Both the position numbers and the translations under genes were made by a program. The notes beneath the pieces are model-generated. The model did no database searches, was not told where the DNA came from, and saw only the letters and a list, made by a program, of their open reading frames with translations. A stretch of DNA of 22,983 bases from UBA3206 sp964548855 (GTDB lineage: Bacteria > Bacillota_I > Bacilli_A > Acholeplasmatales > Anaeroplasmataceae). The stretch spans positions 1 to 22,983 of the forward strand of contig CAZJSR010000027.1 in NCBI GenBank assembly GCA_964548855.1, in the 5' to 3' direction. Every line of letters begins with the position of its first letter. Within the stretch, counting starts at the first letter, position 1. This document shows, piece by piece, positions 1 to 7,529 of this stretch.

Positions 1-121
1 TTTTATTTTTTATATCAGTTCTATTGTCTAATATATTGGTATTTAATATAATAATTTATAAAAGTTGATATAAAAGACTCTAGTAATTTAGAAAAGTAAT
101 TATGATTAATTTTCTTTATCT

Positions 122-151
122 TTGCCGATTTATGTAATAATATGATATAAT
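122..151 (+). promoter_or_regulatory. Probable sigma-A-type promoter of the ankyrin gene
   Basis: A TTGCCG hexamer at 122-127 is followed after 18 bases by a perfect TATAAT at 146-151. It sits 20 bases upstream of the ATG at 172, and an AGGTGAT ribosome binding site lies at 158-164. The rest of the first 120 bases is A/T-rich without a recognisable gene. Confidence 0.6.
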
Positions 152-171
152 CTTATTAGGTGATTTTCGTT

Positions 172-1128
172 ATGGATATTTTTGAATATGTTAAACAAAT
201 GAATGATGAAGAACTTATCAAGTATTTAAAAACTGAAAATATTAATGTAAGAGATGAAGAAGGATTAAGCTTGCTTCATATAGCAATTAAATATGAAAAT
301 GATTTTGCATTTGATTTGTTAATAAAAAGTTATATAAATATAAATATTAGGGATAATGATGGTAATTCACCTTTAGTATACTCTATTTTATATAATAAAA
401 TTGGATATTTCAAAAGATTAGTTAGAGAAAAAGCTGATTTAAATATAATAAATAATAAAAAAGAATCAGCCATAATGATAGCTCTAGATAGAAATAAACT
501 TGAAATGGCGAATATCCTTTTTGATGAAAATGTAGATTTAAGTATTACTAATGAGAATGATGAAAATATATTTTTCTCTTTAGTTAGAAGCCATAATTTA
601 TCTCTTTTAAAGAAAATGATTGAAAAGAATCCTGAATTTCTTTATTCTAAGAACCATTCAAGAAGAACATTGTTACATCAAGCAGTAATGATTAGTGATT
701 TAAATATGTGTATATTCTTGCTTAATAAAGGAATACTTCCGAATATTGAAGATAATTTTAAAGAAACACCATTATTTTTTGCGGTAAGAAATAATGATGA
801 GGATATTGTGTCTATATTATTAGATTATGGTGCTTTATTAGGTAAAACTAACGCTTTTTATGAGACAGTTTATGATATCGCAAATTTAAAAATGTTAGAA
901 TATATCAAATTTAAAGAAACTAGTGTAAAATATATTAAATATCAAAAAAAATATCCACTTCATTGCGCTATTATATATAATGATTATCCGAAGACTAAAC
1001 AGTTATTAAATAGATTTAATATAAATAAAAAAGATGATTTTAATATTTTGCCAATCGATATGGCAAAAAGATTAAATCATCTTGAAATTTATAAATTATT
1101 AGAACAATATTTGCGCCATTGCAAATAA
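172..1128 (+). CDS. Ankyrin-repeat protein
   Basis: This 318-residue protein is built almost entirely of ankyrin-type repeats of about 33 residues. Typical pieces are GLSLLHIAIKYEND, GNSPLVYSILYNK, RTLLHQAV and ETPLFFAVRNNDED, each followed by a helix such as IVSILLDYGA. No signal peptide or membrane segment is visible, so it should be cytoplasmic. Ankyrin repeats mediate protein-protein binding; the partner cannot be read from sequence. A GTG 12 bases upstream keeps the frame open, but the ATG at 172 has an AGGTGAT site 7-8 bases ahead and is preferred. Its 3' end overlaps the convergent protease gene by 30 bases, and its apparent terminator lies inside that gene. The fold is clear; the function is unknown. 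Confidence 0.85.
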   Translation: MDIFEYVKQMNDEELIKYLKTENINVRDEEGLSLLHIAIKYENDFAFDLLIKSYININIRDNDGNSPLVYSILYNKIGYFKRLVREKADLNIINNKKESAIMIALDRNKLEMANILFDENVDLSITNENDENIFFSLVRSHNLSLLKKMIEKNPEFLYSKNHSRRTLLHQAVMISDLNMCIFLLNKGILPNIEDNFKETPLFFAVRNNDEDIVSILLDYGALLGKTNAFYETVYDIANLKMLEYIKFKETSVKYIKYQKKYPLHCAIIYNDYPKTKQLLNRFNINKKDDFNILPIDMAKRLNHLEIYKLLEQYLRHCK

Positions 1129-1791
1129 ATTAATAAGCATATGTATAACAATCGTAATTATTATATTATGATTGTTTTTTTCATATAGTAGGGCTAAAAC
1201 TATTCCACATATCAAATATGGAAGAGATATGCTTAACATTTGTCTAAAACTACCACTTGAGGTAGTTATATGTATTATACAAAACGAAATACTTGATAGA
1301 ATTGTTGCGATAGAGCTAGGAAAAATATCGAAAAAAGCTTTTCTAAATACAAGTTCCTCAACAATAGGGCCTAAAATACAAACTGATATAAACATGATTA
1401 ATGCGCTTATTGCACTATGATTTATCATAATTTCAATCGTTTCTTGATTTACAGAAACACTATCTTTATAAATTAGCGTTGAAAGTATAGACGCAAGTAT
1501 ATTAGCGATAAAATAGACAATGAAACCAAAAATTATATTACTAAAAGATTTTGTGTTTTCTTTATATAACTTAATATCAGTTTTTAAATCCAATTTATAA
1601 TTTAGAATTAATGGTATAAATATAATAATATATATAACTAAATTATAAATAATGGAAGTATATATTTTAATATTATTAGATTTATCTAATAATTGTTTGG
1701 ATAAAAATCGTGAAAGTAAAAGATCACTTAGAATAAACATTATAACTACATATAATATAATTGCTATAATTCCTTTTTTTCTTTTTTTCAT
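1099..1791 (-). CDS. CPBP-family intramembrane metalloprotease
   Basis: A 230-residue, very hydrophobic protein with several predicted membrane helices. It carries the family's conserved elements in order: EELVFR at residues 145-150 (EExxxR), FCIIH at 170-174 (FxxxH) and HMLIN at 217-221 (HxxxN). These are the proposed metal-binding and catalytic residues of CPBP (CAAX protease and bacteriocin-processing or immunity) enzymes, which are relatives of Rce1. In bacteria these proteins are often tied to bacteriocin self-immunity or membrane-protein processing, but no bacteriocin gene is visible here. On its own strand a GGTGAT site precedes the ATG. It is convergent with the ankyrin gene, sharing 30 coding bases, and divergent from the small membrane protein gene at 1859. 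The family is confident; the substrate is unknown. Confidence 0.88.
   Translation of the reverse strand: MKKRKKGIIAIILYVVIMFILSDLLLSRFLSKQLLDKSNNIKIYTSIIYNLVIYIIIFIPLILNYKLDLKTDIKLYKENTKSFSNIIFGFIVYFIANILASILSTLIYKDSVSVNQETIEIMINHSAISALIMFISVCILGPIVEELVFRKAFFDIFPSSIATILSSISFCIIHITTSSGSFRQMLSISLPYLICGIVLALLYEKNNHNIIITIVIHMLINLFAMAQILF
1147..1181 (+). terminator. Terminator of the ankyrin gene, inside the opposite coding sequence
   Basis: AACAATCGTAAT (1147-1158) can pair with ATTATGATTGTT (1165-1176) in a 12-bp stem with one G-U pair and a 6-base loop, running into seven T residues (1175-1181). It starts 19 bases after the ankyrin stop codon. The same bases encode residues near the C-terminus of the convergent CPBP protease. 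Confidence 0.7.
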
Positions 1792-1858
1792 ATAATCACC
1801 ACAAAAATAATAATAACATATTTTTAATTTAATAACTATAAAATATTATGGTGATAAT

Positions 1859-2254
1859 ATGAAAAAAATGATTATTTTAGTATTAATTCAAATAATTATT
1901 TATACTGTCTATATTAAATCTAAAAAAAAGAATTTAGAGTTTATCTATAATGAAGATTATGTGTTAGTATTTTATGAATACAATAATTCTATTACAGCAA
2001 AAAAAAGAATTAAATTATCTAATGATAGCATAAGAGATATTTATTCATATATGACTATATATAAAAATAATAGTGAATTAAACTATGAATCAAGCCTATC
2101 AAGTAATTCATATATAAGATATTATGACATTATTGATAATAATGTATATTTATATGTAAATGAATTTAATTTTAATTCTAAAGCATATGAATGTTTAAAA
2201 AGATCATTTAAGTCACTTGGATATAATGAATTATATGTATTTTCTTTAAATTAG
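1859..2254 (+). CDS. Small membrane-anchored protein of unknown function
   Basis: I do not recognise this 131-residue protein. It opens with a single hydrophobic segment (residues about 3-20, MIILVLIQIIIYTVYI) followed by a lysine-rich stop (SKKKN). By the positive-inside rule this suggests an uncleaved N-terminal anchor. The remaining 105 or so residues are polar and rich in Tyr, Asn and Ser, with alternating beta-like stretches. There are no cysteines apart from one near the C-terminus and no catalytic motif. The ATG has a GGTGAT site 5 bases ahead. It is divergent from the CPBP protease, the two genes sharing a 67-base AT-rich intergenic region, and lies ahead of rdgB. It looks like a real gene from its ribosome binding site and codon use. 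Confidence 0.6.
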   Translation: MKKMIILVLIQIIIYTVYIKSKKKNLEFIYNEDYVLVFYEYNNSITAKKRIKLSNDSIRDIYSYMTIYKNNSELNYESSLSSNSYIRYYDIIDNNVYLYVNEFNFNSKAYECLKRSFKSLGYNELYVFSLN

Positions 2255-2255
2255 A

Positions 2256-2281
2256 TTTATTATATGCTAAAATATAATAAA
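2256..2281. other. AT-only inverted repeat between genes
   Basis: TTTATTATAT (2256-2265) and ATATAATAAA (2272-2281) are perfect inverted repeats around GCTAAA. The right arm contains TATAAT (2273-2278), so it may be a weak terminator, part of a promoter for rdgB, or simply base-composition bias. Confidence 0.3.
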
Positions 2282-2317
2282 TGAAAGGACGTGAATTTCG
2301 ATTTATTTCGAGATATT

Positions 2318-2911
2318 ATGAAACTATTAATTGCATCTAAAAATAAGAATAAAATTAAAGAATTTAGAAAGATATTTAATGATTCAAATATAGAACTTTT
2401 GAGTTTAGATGACATTAATTATCTTGATGATATAGAAGAAACAGGAACAACTTTTAAAGAAAATTCCCTTATTAAAGCGAAAACTATTGCGAAGACTTAT
2501 AATATCGCAACTATCGCAGATGATTCAGGGTTAGAATGTGCTGGTCTTAATAATGAGCCTGGTGTATATAGTGCAAGATATGCAGGAAGTCAACATAATG
2601 ATGATGATAATAATAAATTATTAATGAAAAGAATTAAAAATGTAAAAAATAGAAATGCTAGATATGTTTGTGCAATTACACTTTATTTACCAAATGATAA
2701 ATATATTATTTGTGAAGATTATTGTAATGGTGAAATAATAGATACACCAAAAGGTGAAAATGGATTCGGATATGATCCTTACTTTTATGTTAAAGAATTT
2801 GGTAAAACTATGGCTGAACTTACACTAGATGAAAAAAATTCTATTTCGCATCGTAGTAAAGCTTTAGAAAGGTTAAAAAGAGAATATCATGAAATTATTG
2901 ATAATAAGTGA
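2318..2911 (+). CDS. rdgB: RdgB/HAM1 XTP/dITP pyrophosphatase
   Basis: This is a non-canonical purine nucleotide pyrophosphatase, which hydrolyses XTP, ITP and dITP to the monophosphates and keeps deaminated purines out of DNA and RNA. From the ATG at 2318 (197 residues, normal for the family) it begins MKLLIASKNKNKIKEF, the family's nucleotide-binding start. It then shows TFKENS, the catalytic ADDSGLEC segment (residues 67-74), PGVYSARYAG (81-90), GENGFGYDPYF and SISHRSKAL. The frame is open upstream to a GTG at 2291, but that would add nine residues outside the family pattern. An AAGGACGTGA sequence at 2285-2294 resembles an extended Shine-Dalgarno yet is too close to 2291 and too far from 2318, so the exact start is unsettled. 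Its last 23 bases overlap the next gene. Confidence 0.93.
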   Translation: MKLLIASKNKNKIKEFRKIFNDSNIELLSLDDINYLDDIEETGTTFKENSLIKAKTIAKTYNIATIADDSGLECAGLNNEPGVYSARYAGSQHNDDDNNKLLMKRIKNVKNRNARYVCAITLYLPNDKYIICEDYCNGEIIDTPKGENGFGYDPYFYVKEFGKTMAELTLDEKNSISHRSKALERLKREYHEIIDNK

Positions 2912-3320
2912 TACTCATGGACTTAAAGATGAAATCTTTAATTTAGTAAAACAATATCCCGATTATTTAGTTTTGCATCTTGGCGATTATTGTATTAAAG
3001 AGAATGTATTAGAAGATTTAAATATTATATATGTTAATGGTAACTGTGATTTGAAAAATAATTACATTGAAAGAATTATTGAAATAGACAATACTAAAAT
3101 ATTTATGACACATGGTCATAAATATAATGTTAAATCTACATTTATGAATATATATTATAAAGCTCTTATGTGTAATGCTAATTATTGTTTATTTGGACAT
3201 ACACATAATGAGACAATGTTTGTAGAAAATAATATTACTTTTGTTAATCCAGGTAGTTTAAAATATAATAAAAGTTACGTATTAATAGAAGAAGACAAGG
3301 TTTTATTTAAAAGATTGTAG
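2889..3320 (+). CDS. YfcE/MJ0936-family metallophosphodiesterase
   Basis: A 143-residue calcineurin-like phosphoesterase of the small YfcE/YsnB type. All metal-ligand motifs are present: SDTH (D8, H10), HLGD (D33), NGNCD (N52), MTHGH (H75) and FGHTH (H104, H106), followed by NPGSL. These enzymes bind two metal ions and cleave phosphodiester bonds; the physiological substrate is uncertain even in well-studied members. The gene overlaps the end of rdgB by 23 bases. rdgB-yfcE pairing is common in Firmicutes, which supports co-translation. The ribosome binding site is weak (an AAAAAGAGA stretch), consistent with translational coupling. Confidence 0.88.
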   Translation: MKLLIISDTHGLKDEIFNLVKQYPDYLVLHLGDYCIKENVLEDLNIIYVNGNCDLKNNYIERIIEIDNTKIFMTHGHKYNVKSTFMNIYYKALMCNANYCLFGHTHNETMFVENNITFVNPGSLKYNKSYVLIEEDKVLFKRL

Positions 3321-3328
3321 GTGACTTC

Positions 3329-6300
3329 ATGACTTTAAAAGAAGTTTTAGGTTTAGAGAAAGTTAGTTCTTCCGTTAAACAAATAGACATTTTCATGTCT
3401 AAACAAGAACAAACATCATATGAATATATTAAGGCATTAAGTTATAAATGCCTTATTTTGCATAGCCTAAATAAAACTAAAGAAGCCTTAAAACAATTAC
3501 TTGCATCTACTCTTTTATTTAAAAAAATAGAATCAAGAAGTATTGTTGCGGTTTGTGATAGTCTTATTGATATTTTTCTTGATTTAAAGAATAGTGAAAA
3601 TGCACTTAAATATATAGATATAAAAAACGAACATCTTCCGGAAATTGATAAAGAACAATATAATTATGACTTAATTCGTTATTATGATATGGTTGGCGAT
3701 AGATCAAATTTAAAAAGAAATATTATAGTTTATTTAAATAATGATATTCCTTTAGAAAATAGAATTTACGCTTTAGAGAAATTAATTAAAAGTCAGTATT
3801 TAGATTATGAATATGACCAGTTTTATGATACATATTTAAAATTAGAAGAATACTATTTAAAAAATTATCTTTATGAAAAACTTTCAAACTTAAGAGTTGA
3901 TAAAGCAAAAGCTTTATATAGTGAACATAAATATGATTTGTGTATTTCTTTTATTAATTCATATATTGATGAAGATATTACTTCAATAGATTCAAAAATA
4001 GAGTCTGTATGTATTAAAATTAAAATATATTTAGATAATAACGAAACTAGACGAGCCATGTTACTTGAAGCTGAGTATCATGATGATTTCATGAAAGCTA
4101 AGACAGATATTGCCCTTGAATTTGCTCATATTGCAAAAAGAGTAGGTGAGGCTATTTCAAGTAATGCACTTGTAGTTGAACTTGATGAAATAATAGATTC
4201 TCTTACTCTAAAACAAAAAGATGAAAGAAAAGAAGAAAAGAAAGAAAAGAAAAAAGGTATAAATGTAAATATTATTGAATCAAATGTTATTTTAGAAAAT
4301 GATGAAAGTAATGTTATAAAAACTGTTGAGACTTTTAAAGAAGCGATTATTGAATCAGAACCTAATATTATTGAAATTTCTAAGAATTATAAATCAATAG
4401 AAGATATTTTATCTTGTTTTGTAACAAGAGAAAATATTAAATTTAGAGAAATATTTAGAAATTATGGAATTGAAATTGAAAAGAAATTTTCAAAATGTGA
4501 AATAGTTATTGTACTATATGATGATTTTAAAGGATATCATTATAAGAAAGAAAGAGTATTTGAAAAAATATTTACTGATGAAATTTTAGATGATACTCCT
4601 AATAAAGAATTAATGGAAAATACTAGTAAAATGTATATTCATGATATTAAGGATTCTGTTTTTGATAAGAATATTATTACATCTAAAGAATATTTAGACG
4701 ATTTTAAGAGTGTTATAGGGTTTAGACTTACTAGAAATAATGAAACATTAGGTTCTATTATTTATCAATTTTTTACAACTGAATTCGAAGATAAACTTGT
4801 GTATGAAGCATTAAGAATGTTGACAAATATGCTTCAAATTCATTTGAATAATGAAATAGATAAAAACAATACAATTATATCCCAATCAATGAAGAATTTT
4901 ATATATGATAATTCTCCAAATGGTGTGAAAAATGAGTTTGAGAATATTATTGAATTTAATGAAAAAGCTAAAGAAATATTAGGTATTAATTATAATTCTA
5001 TGGATAGTTATGATTATATAAATCTTATTTCTTATGAAGATGTAAAAAAGTATAAAGATACTTTTTTTAGAATTTATAATAGAGAAATAGATGAAGAAAT
5101 TATATATTATCATATAAATAATAAATATATAAAAGAGACAATTATGGTTGATAGAACTGTTGTTACAAGGATATATAGTATTGTTGAAGATGTTACTGAT
5201 ATTAAAGAAAAGGAAGAAAAACTAACTCATCTTGCATATAATGATCCTTTAAGTAAGTTAAAAACAAAGGCATGTCTATATGAAGATATAAAATTTGCAT
5301 TTACACATAATAAATTTTCTTTAGGTATTATTTGTACTTATAATTATAAGATGTATTTTGATATTTATGGATATAAATTTTCAGATGATTTATGTTATGC
5401 AATAGGTAAAAGTTTATTAGAAATAAAAAATGATTATAAAGATTTAGAAATATACCATTTAGAAAATGATAAATTTGCGATTTTATTTAAAACGACAAAT
5501 GATTCAAGGTCTATTATAAAAAATACTAAAACTATTTTAGAGAAATTATCTAAAAAATTATATGATATAAATCGAAGACTTAAAATGGATTTTAGAGCTG
5601 GACTATATAGAGTTACTAAATCGATGTCTTTAAATGATACTAATAAGCTTTTATGGTACGTAAGTGAAGCTTTGCATGATAGTTGCGAGGTAAATGATGA
5701 GAAAAATGTTATAAGAATGTATAACGATGAAACATCTAAAAAAAGATATAAAGATTCACAAATAGTGCTTCATATTAGCGAAGCTATAGATAATAATTTA
5801 CTTAAAATTAAGTATAAACAAATGGTAAATATTACTGATAATCTTATTGAATATTATTATGCGTTTGTTAACTTGATTAATTTTTCAGTAAGTGAAGAAT
5901 ATTTAGAGGAAGTAGTATCTAAAAGAGATATTAAAGAACTTGTAGATAAATATTTAATAAGTCATGTTATCCAAGAGATGAAAACATTTAATAGTGATAC
6001 GAATCTATATTTTAAAGTAATGATACCTGTTCATAAAAGTGTCTTTAATAGTGATACATTTATTTCTTTTTTAGAAAAGAACCTTGATTTTTTTAAAGTA
6101 CCTAAAAAAATATTTTTATTCTATATTATAGAAGATACTAAAGATGATGTTATAACGAATGTTAAACTGTTAGAAAAGATGTCGATTTTATGTGCATCTG
6201 ATAATTATGATTTTGTTATTAGAAATGGATTAAAGATTTATTTATGTGATATTGCAAAATATAACGATACACTTATTAATGTGTTAAAAGAATCATGCGA

Positions 6301-6454
6301 AAAACTTGGTATTTTGATACATGCAATTAATGTTAATAATCTAGAAGAAGTAAAAAGATGTAATGATAATACTTTGAGTGTTATATTAGGAGATTATTAT
6401 AAATCTTTATATACCTTAGAAGATTTAATAAAAAATGTTTTAAATGATGAATAA
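3329..6454 (+). CDS. TPR/GAF/PAS protein with degenerate GGDEF and EAL domains
   Basis: A 1041-residue cytoplasmic protein. Residues about 1-280 are helical, TPR-like. About 297-310 is a Lys/Glu linker, about 355-505 resembles GAF, and about 525-630 resembles PAS, ending in the connector EDVTDIKEKEEKLTHLAYND. From about 630 it follows the GGDEF fold (LAYNDPLSKLKTK in place of LAYHDPLTGLPNR), but the signature is LENDKF (711-716) where active enzymes have RxGGDEF. From about 800 to the end it follows an EAL fold: YKQMVNI replaces YQPIV, the EAL triad is gone (YYAFVNL), and AINVNN stands where AEGVET is expected, near residue 1000. It should therefore make or degrade no cyclic-di-GMP and may act as a sensor or scaffold. 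An AGGTGAC site overlapping the upstream stop drives it. It sits just before spoIIIAH. Confidence 0.8.
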   Translation: MTLKEVLGLEKVSSSVKQIDIFMSKQEQTSYEYIKALSYKCLILHSLNKTKEALKQLLASTLLFKKIESRSIVAVCDSLIDIFLDLKNSENALKYIDIKNEHLPEIDKEQYNYDLIRYYDMVGDRSNLKRNIIVYLNNDIPLENRIYALEKLIKSQYLDYEYDQFYDTYLKLEEYYLKNYLYEKLSNLRVDKAKALYSEHKYDLCISFINSYIDEDITSIDSKIESVCIKIKIYLDNNETRRAMLLEAEYHDDFMKAKTDIALEFAHIAKRVGEAISSNALVVELDEIIDSLTLKQKDERKEEKKEKKKGINVNIIESNVILENDESNVIKTVETFKEAIIESEPNIIEISKNYKSIEDILSCFVTRENIKFREIFRNYGIEIEKKFSKCEIVIVLYDDFKGYHYKKERVFEKIFTDEILDDTPNKELMENTSKMYIHDIKDSVFDKNIITSKEYLDDFKSVIGFRLTRNNETLGSIIYQFFTTEFEDKLVYEALRMLTNMLQIHLNNEIDKNNTIISQSMKNFIYDNSPNGVKNEFENIIEFNEKAKEILGINYNSMDSYDYINLISYEDVKKYKDTFFRIYNREIDEEIIYYHINNKYIKETIMVDRTVVTRIYSIVEDVTDIKEKEEKLTHLAYNDPLSKLKTKACLYEDIKFAFTHNKFSLGIICTYNYKMYFDIYGYKFSDDLCYAIGKSLLEIKNDYKDLEIYHLENDKFAILFKTTNDSRSIIKNTKTILEKLSKKLYDINRRLKMDFRAGLYRVTKSMSLNDTNKLLWYVSEALHDSCEVNDEKNVIRMYNDETSKKRYKDSQIVLHISEAIDNNLLKIKYKQMVNITDNLIEYYYAFVNLINFSVSEEYLEEVVSKRDIKELVDKYLISHVIQEMKTFNSDTNLYFKVMIPVHKSVFNSDTFISFLEKNLDFFKVPKKIFLFYIIEDTKDDVITNVKLLEKMSILCASDNYDFVIRNGLKIYLCDIAKYNDTLINVLKESCEKLGILIHAINVNNLEEVKRCNDNTLSVILGDYYKSLYTLEDLIKNVLNDE

Positions 6455-6500
6455 ATTTCATATTTTCTTCATATGTATTAATAAATACAAGGAGGGAAAT

Positions 6501-7037
6501 ATGAAAAAGTTCATTTTAAATAATAAATTACCCATTTTTTTACTTATGTGTGTCTTAGGACTTAGTATTTTTTATGCTTTTACTCCAAACAATAATATTA
6601 ATAATGTAGTTAGCGTTTCAGAAATAGATGAATCTAACAATTATTATTATTTTGATGAGGAAAGACTTAGTATTTTAGAAGAACGTAATAATAAAATTGA
6701 TGAAATTGAAGCAAGTGTTGCGGCATCTAATTTAGGGATAAGTGAAATTTCTTCGAAACTTGAAGAAATAGAAAATATTTATTCAATTACTAATAAAGAA
6801 TGTAGTTTAGAACTTGAAATAGAATCTTTAGGATATGATGATGTATTAGTCCATAATTATATATCAAAAGAAAAAATTGGAGATAGTGAAATTTCTACTA
6901 ATGTTATCGATATTAAAATACTAACATCTTCATTACCTAATGAAAGAGCTGTGGCGATTAGTCAACTTGCGAAGACTAAATTTGGTAATAATAGTTACAA
7001 AGTTTCATTGATTCTTGAAACTAATAATATCGCTTAG
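6501..7037 (+). CDS. spoIIIAH: SpoIIIAH-like sporulation channel protein
   Basis: From the ATG at 6501, which has a textbook AAGGAGGGA site at 6489-6497, this is a 178-residue protein with one N-terminal membrane helix (residues about 8-27) and an extracytoplasmic part. The pattern FDEERLSILEERNNKIDEI, then EASVAASNLGISEISSKLEEI, then ESLGYDDVLV (109-117) matches what I know of SpoIIIAH, including its GYDD(A/V)LV motif and the closing beta segment. SpoIIIAH is the mother-cell half of the SpoIIIAH-SpoIIQ channel linking mother cell and forespore. The location just upstream of nusB fits, because spoIIIA precedes nusB in Bacillus. The other spoIIIA genes are not adjacent: a degenerate GGDEF protein precedes it. 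Translation could also start at 6444, but the ribosome binding site favours 6501. Confidence 0.77.
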   Translation: MKKFILNNKLPIFLLMCVLGLSIFYAFTPNNNINNVVSVSEIDESNNYYYFDEERLSILEERNNKIDEIEASVAASNLGISEISSKLEEIENIYSITNKECSLELEIESLGYDDVLVHNYISKEKIGDSEISTNVIDIKILTSSLPNERAVAISQLAKTKFGNNSYKVSLILETNNIA

Positions 7038-7052
7038 TGCGATATTTTTTTT
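7026..7052 (+). terminator. Intrinsic terminator after spoIIIAH
   Basis: AATATCGC (7026-7033) pairs with GCGATATT (7039-7046) across a 5-base loop, followed by a run of T through 7052. The loop contains most of the spoIIIAH stop codon (TAG, 7035-7037), so the hairpin begins inside the coding sequence. It separates the upstream genes from the nusB operon. Confidence 0.85.
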
Positions 7053-7059
7053 AAACTTC

Positions 7060-7126
7060 TAGTATAATTATTTATTTAATGATATAATTATATAATAATT
7101 ATGGATTTTTTATGGAGGAACATATT
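7060..7126 (+). promoter_or_regulatory. AT-rich nusB leader with repeated TATAAT boxes
   Basis: TATAAT occurs three times (7063-7068, 7083-7088, 7091-7096) between the spoIIIAH terminator and nusB, but no convincing -35 box is seen at standard spacing. A GGAGG ribosome binding site lies at 7114-7118, which sets the nusB start at 7127. At least one of these boxes probably drives the operon. Confidence 0.4.
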
Positions 7127-7528
7127 ATGGATATAAATTTACGTGAAAGTCGTATTTCTGCGATTAAAATAATATATAACTGTGAAATGACAAATGATAA
7201 TATAGGTATCGCATCTAGTAAGGTACTAGAAGAAGACGATACAGTTGCGATTAAACTTGCGATGAATGTTATAAATAATAAAGAAAAAATAGATAATTTA
7301 ATTAGTGAATGCTTAACTAATTATAAAATTAACCGTCTAAATGCAGTAGATAGAGCAATCATTGAATTATGTACAAGTGAATTATTAGATGGAGTAGTAC
7401 CTAATATTTGTATTAACGAAGCTTTAGAAATCACAAGAATTTATACAGATAACGGTGATAATAAAGCCGTTAAGTTTAATAATAAATTATTAGATACAAT
7501 AAAAAATAAAATAGAAAGAAAAGATTAA
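7127..7528 (+). CDS. nusB: Transcription antitermination factor NusB
   Basis: A 133-residue all-helical protein matching NusB, the partner of NusE (S10) that binds boxA RNA and promotes antitermination of rRNA transcription. It starts MDINLRESRISAIKIIYNCE, like the family's RexAR...LYQ opening. It contains the conserved C-terminal half: LNAVDRAIIELCTSELL, then VPNICINEALEITRIYTDNGDNKAVKFNNKLLDTI, the counterpart of IDEAVELAKxF..xxxxxFVNGVLD. An upstream in-frame ATG at 7112 overlaps the GGAGG ribosome binding site, so the ATG at 7127 is chosen. It is the first gene of the operon and ends one base before the xseA start codon. The order nusB-xseA-xseB is typical of Firmicutes. Confidence 0.92.
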   Translation: MDINLRESRISAIKIIYNCEMTNDNIGIASSKVLEEDDTVAIKLAMNVINNKEKIDNLISECLTNYKINRLNAVDRAIIELCTSELLDGVVPNICINEALEITRIYTDNGDNKAVKFNNKLLDTIKNKIERKD

Positions 7529-7529
7529 T

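Noticed and set aside
1172..1420. Plus-strand open frame of 82 codons
   Set aside because: It is antisense to the CPBP protease gene, has no ribosome binding site, and its translation resembles nothing recognisable.
4221..4258. Simple-sequence repeat of AAAGAAGAAAAG type as a phase-variable tract
   Set aside because: It encodes the Lys/Glu linker of the large GGDEF-EAL-like protein with irregular units and stays in frame, so slippage switching is not indicated.
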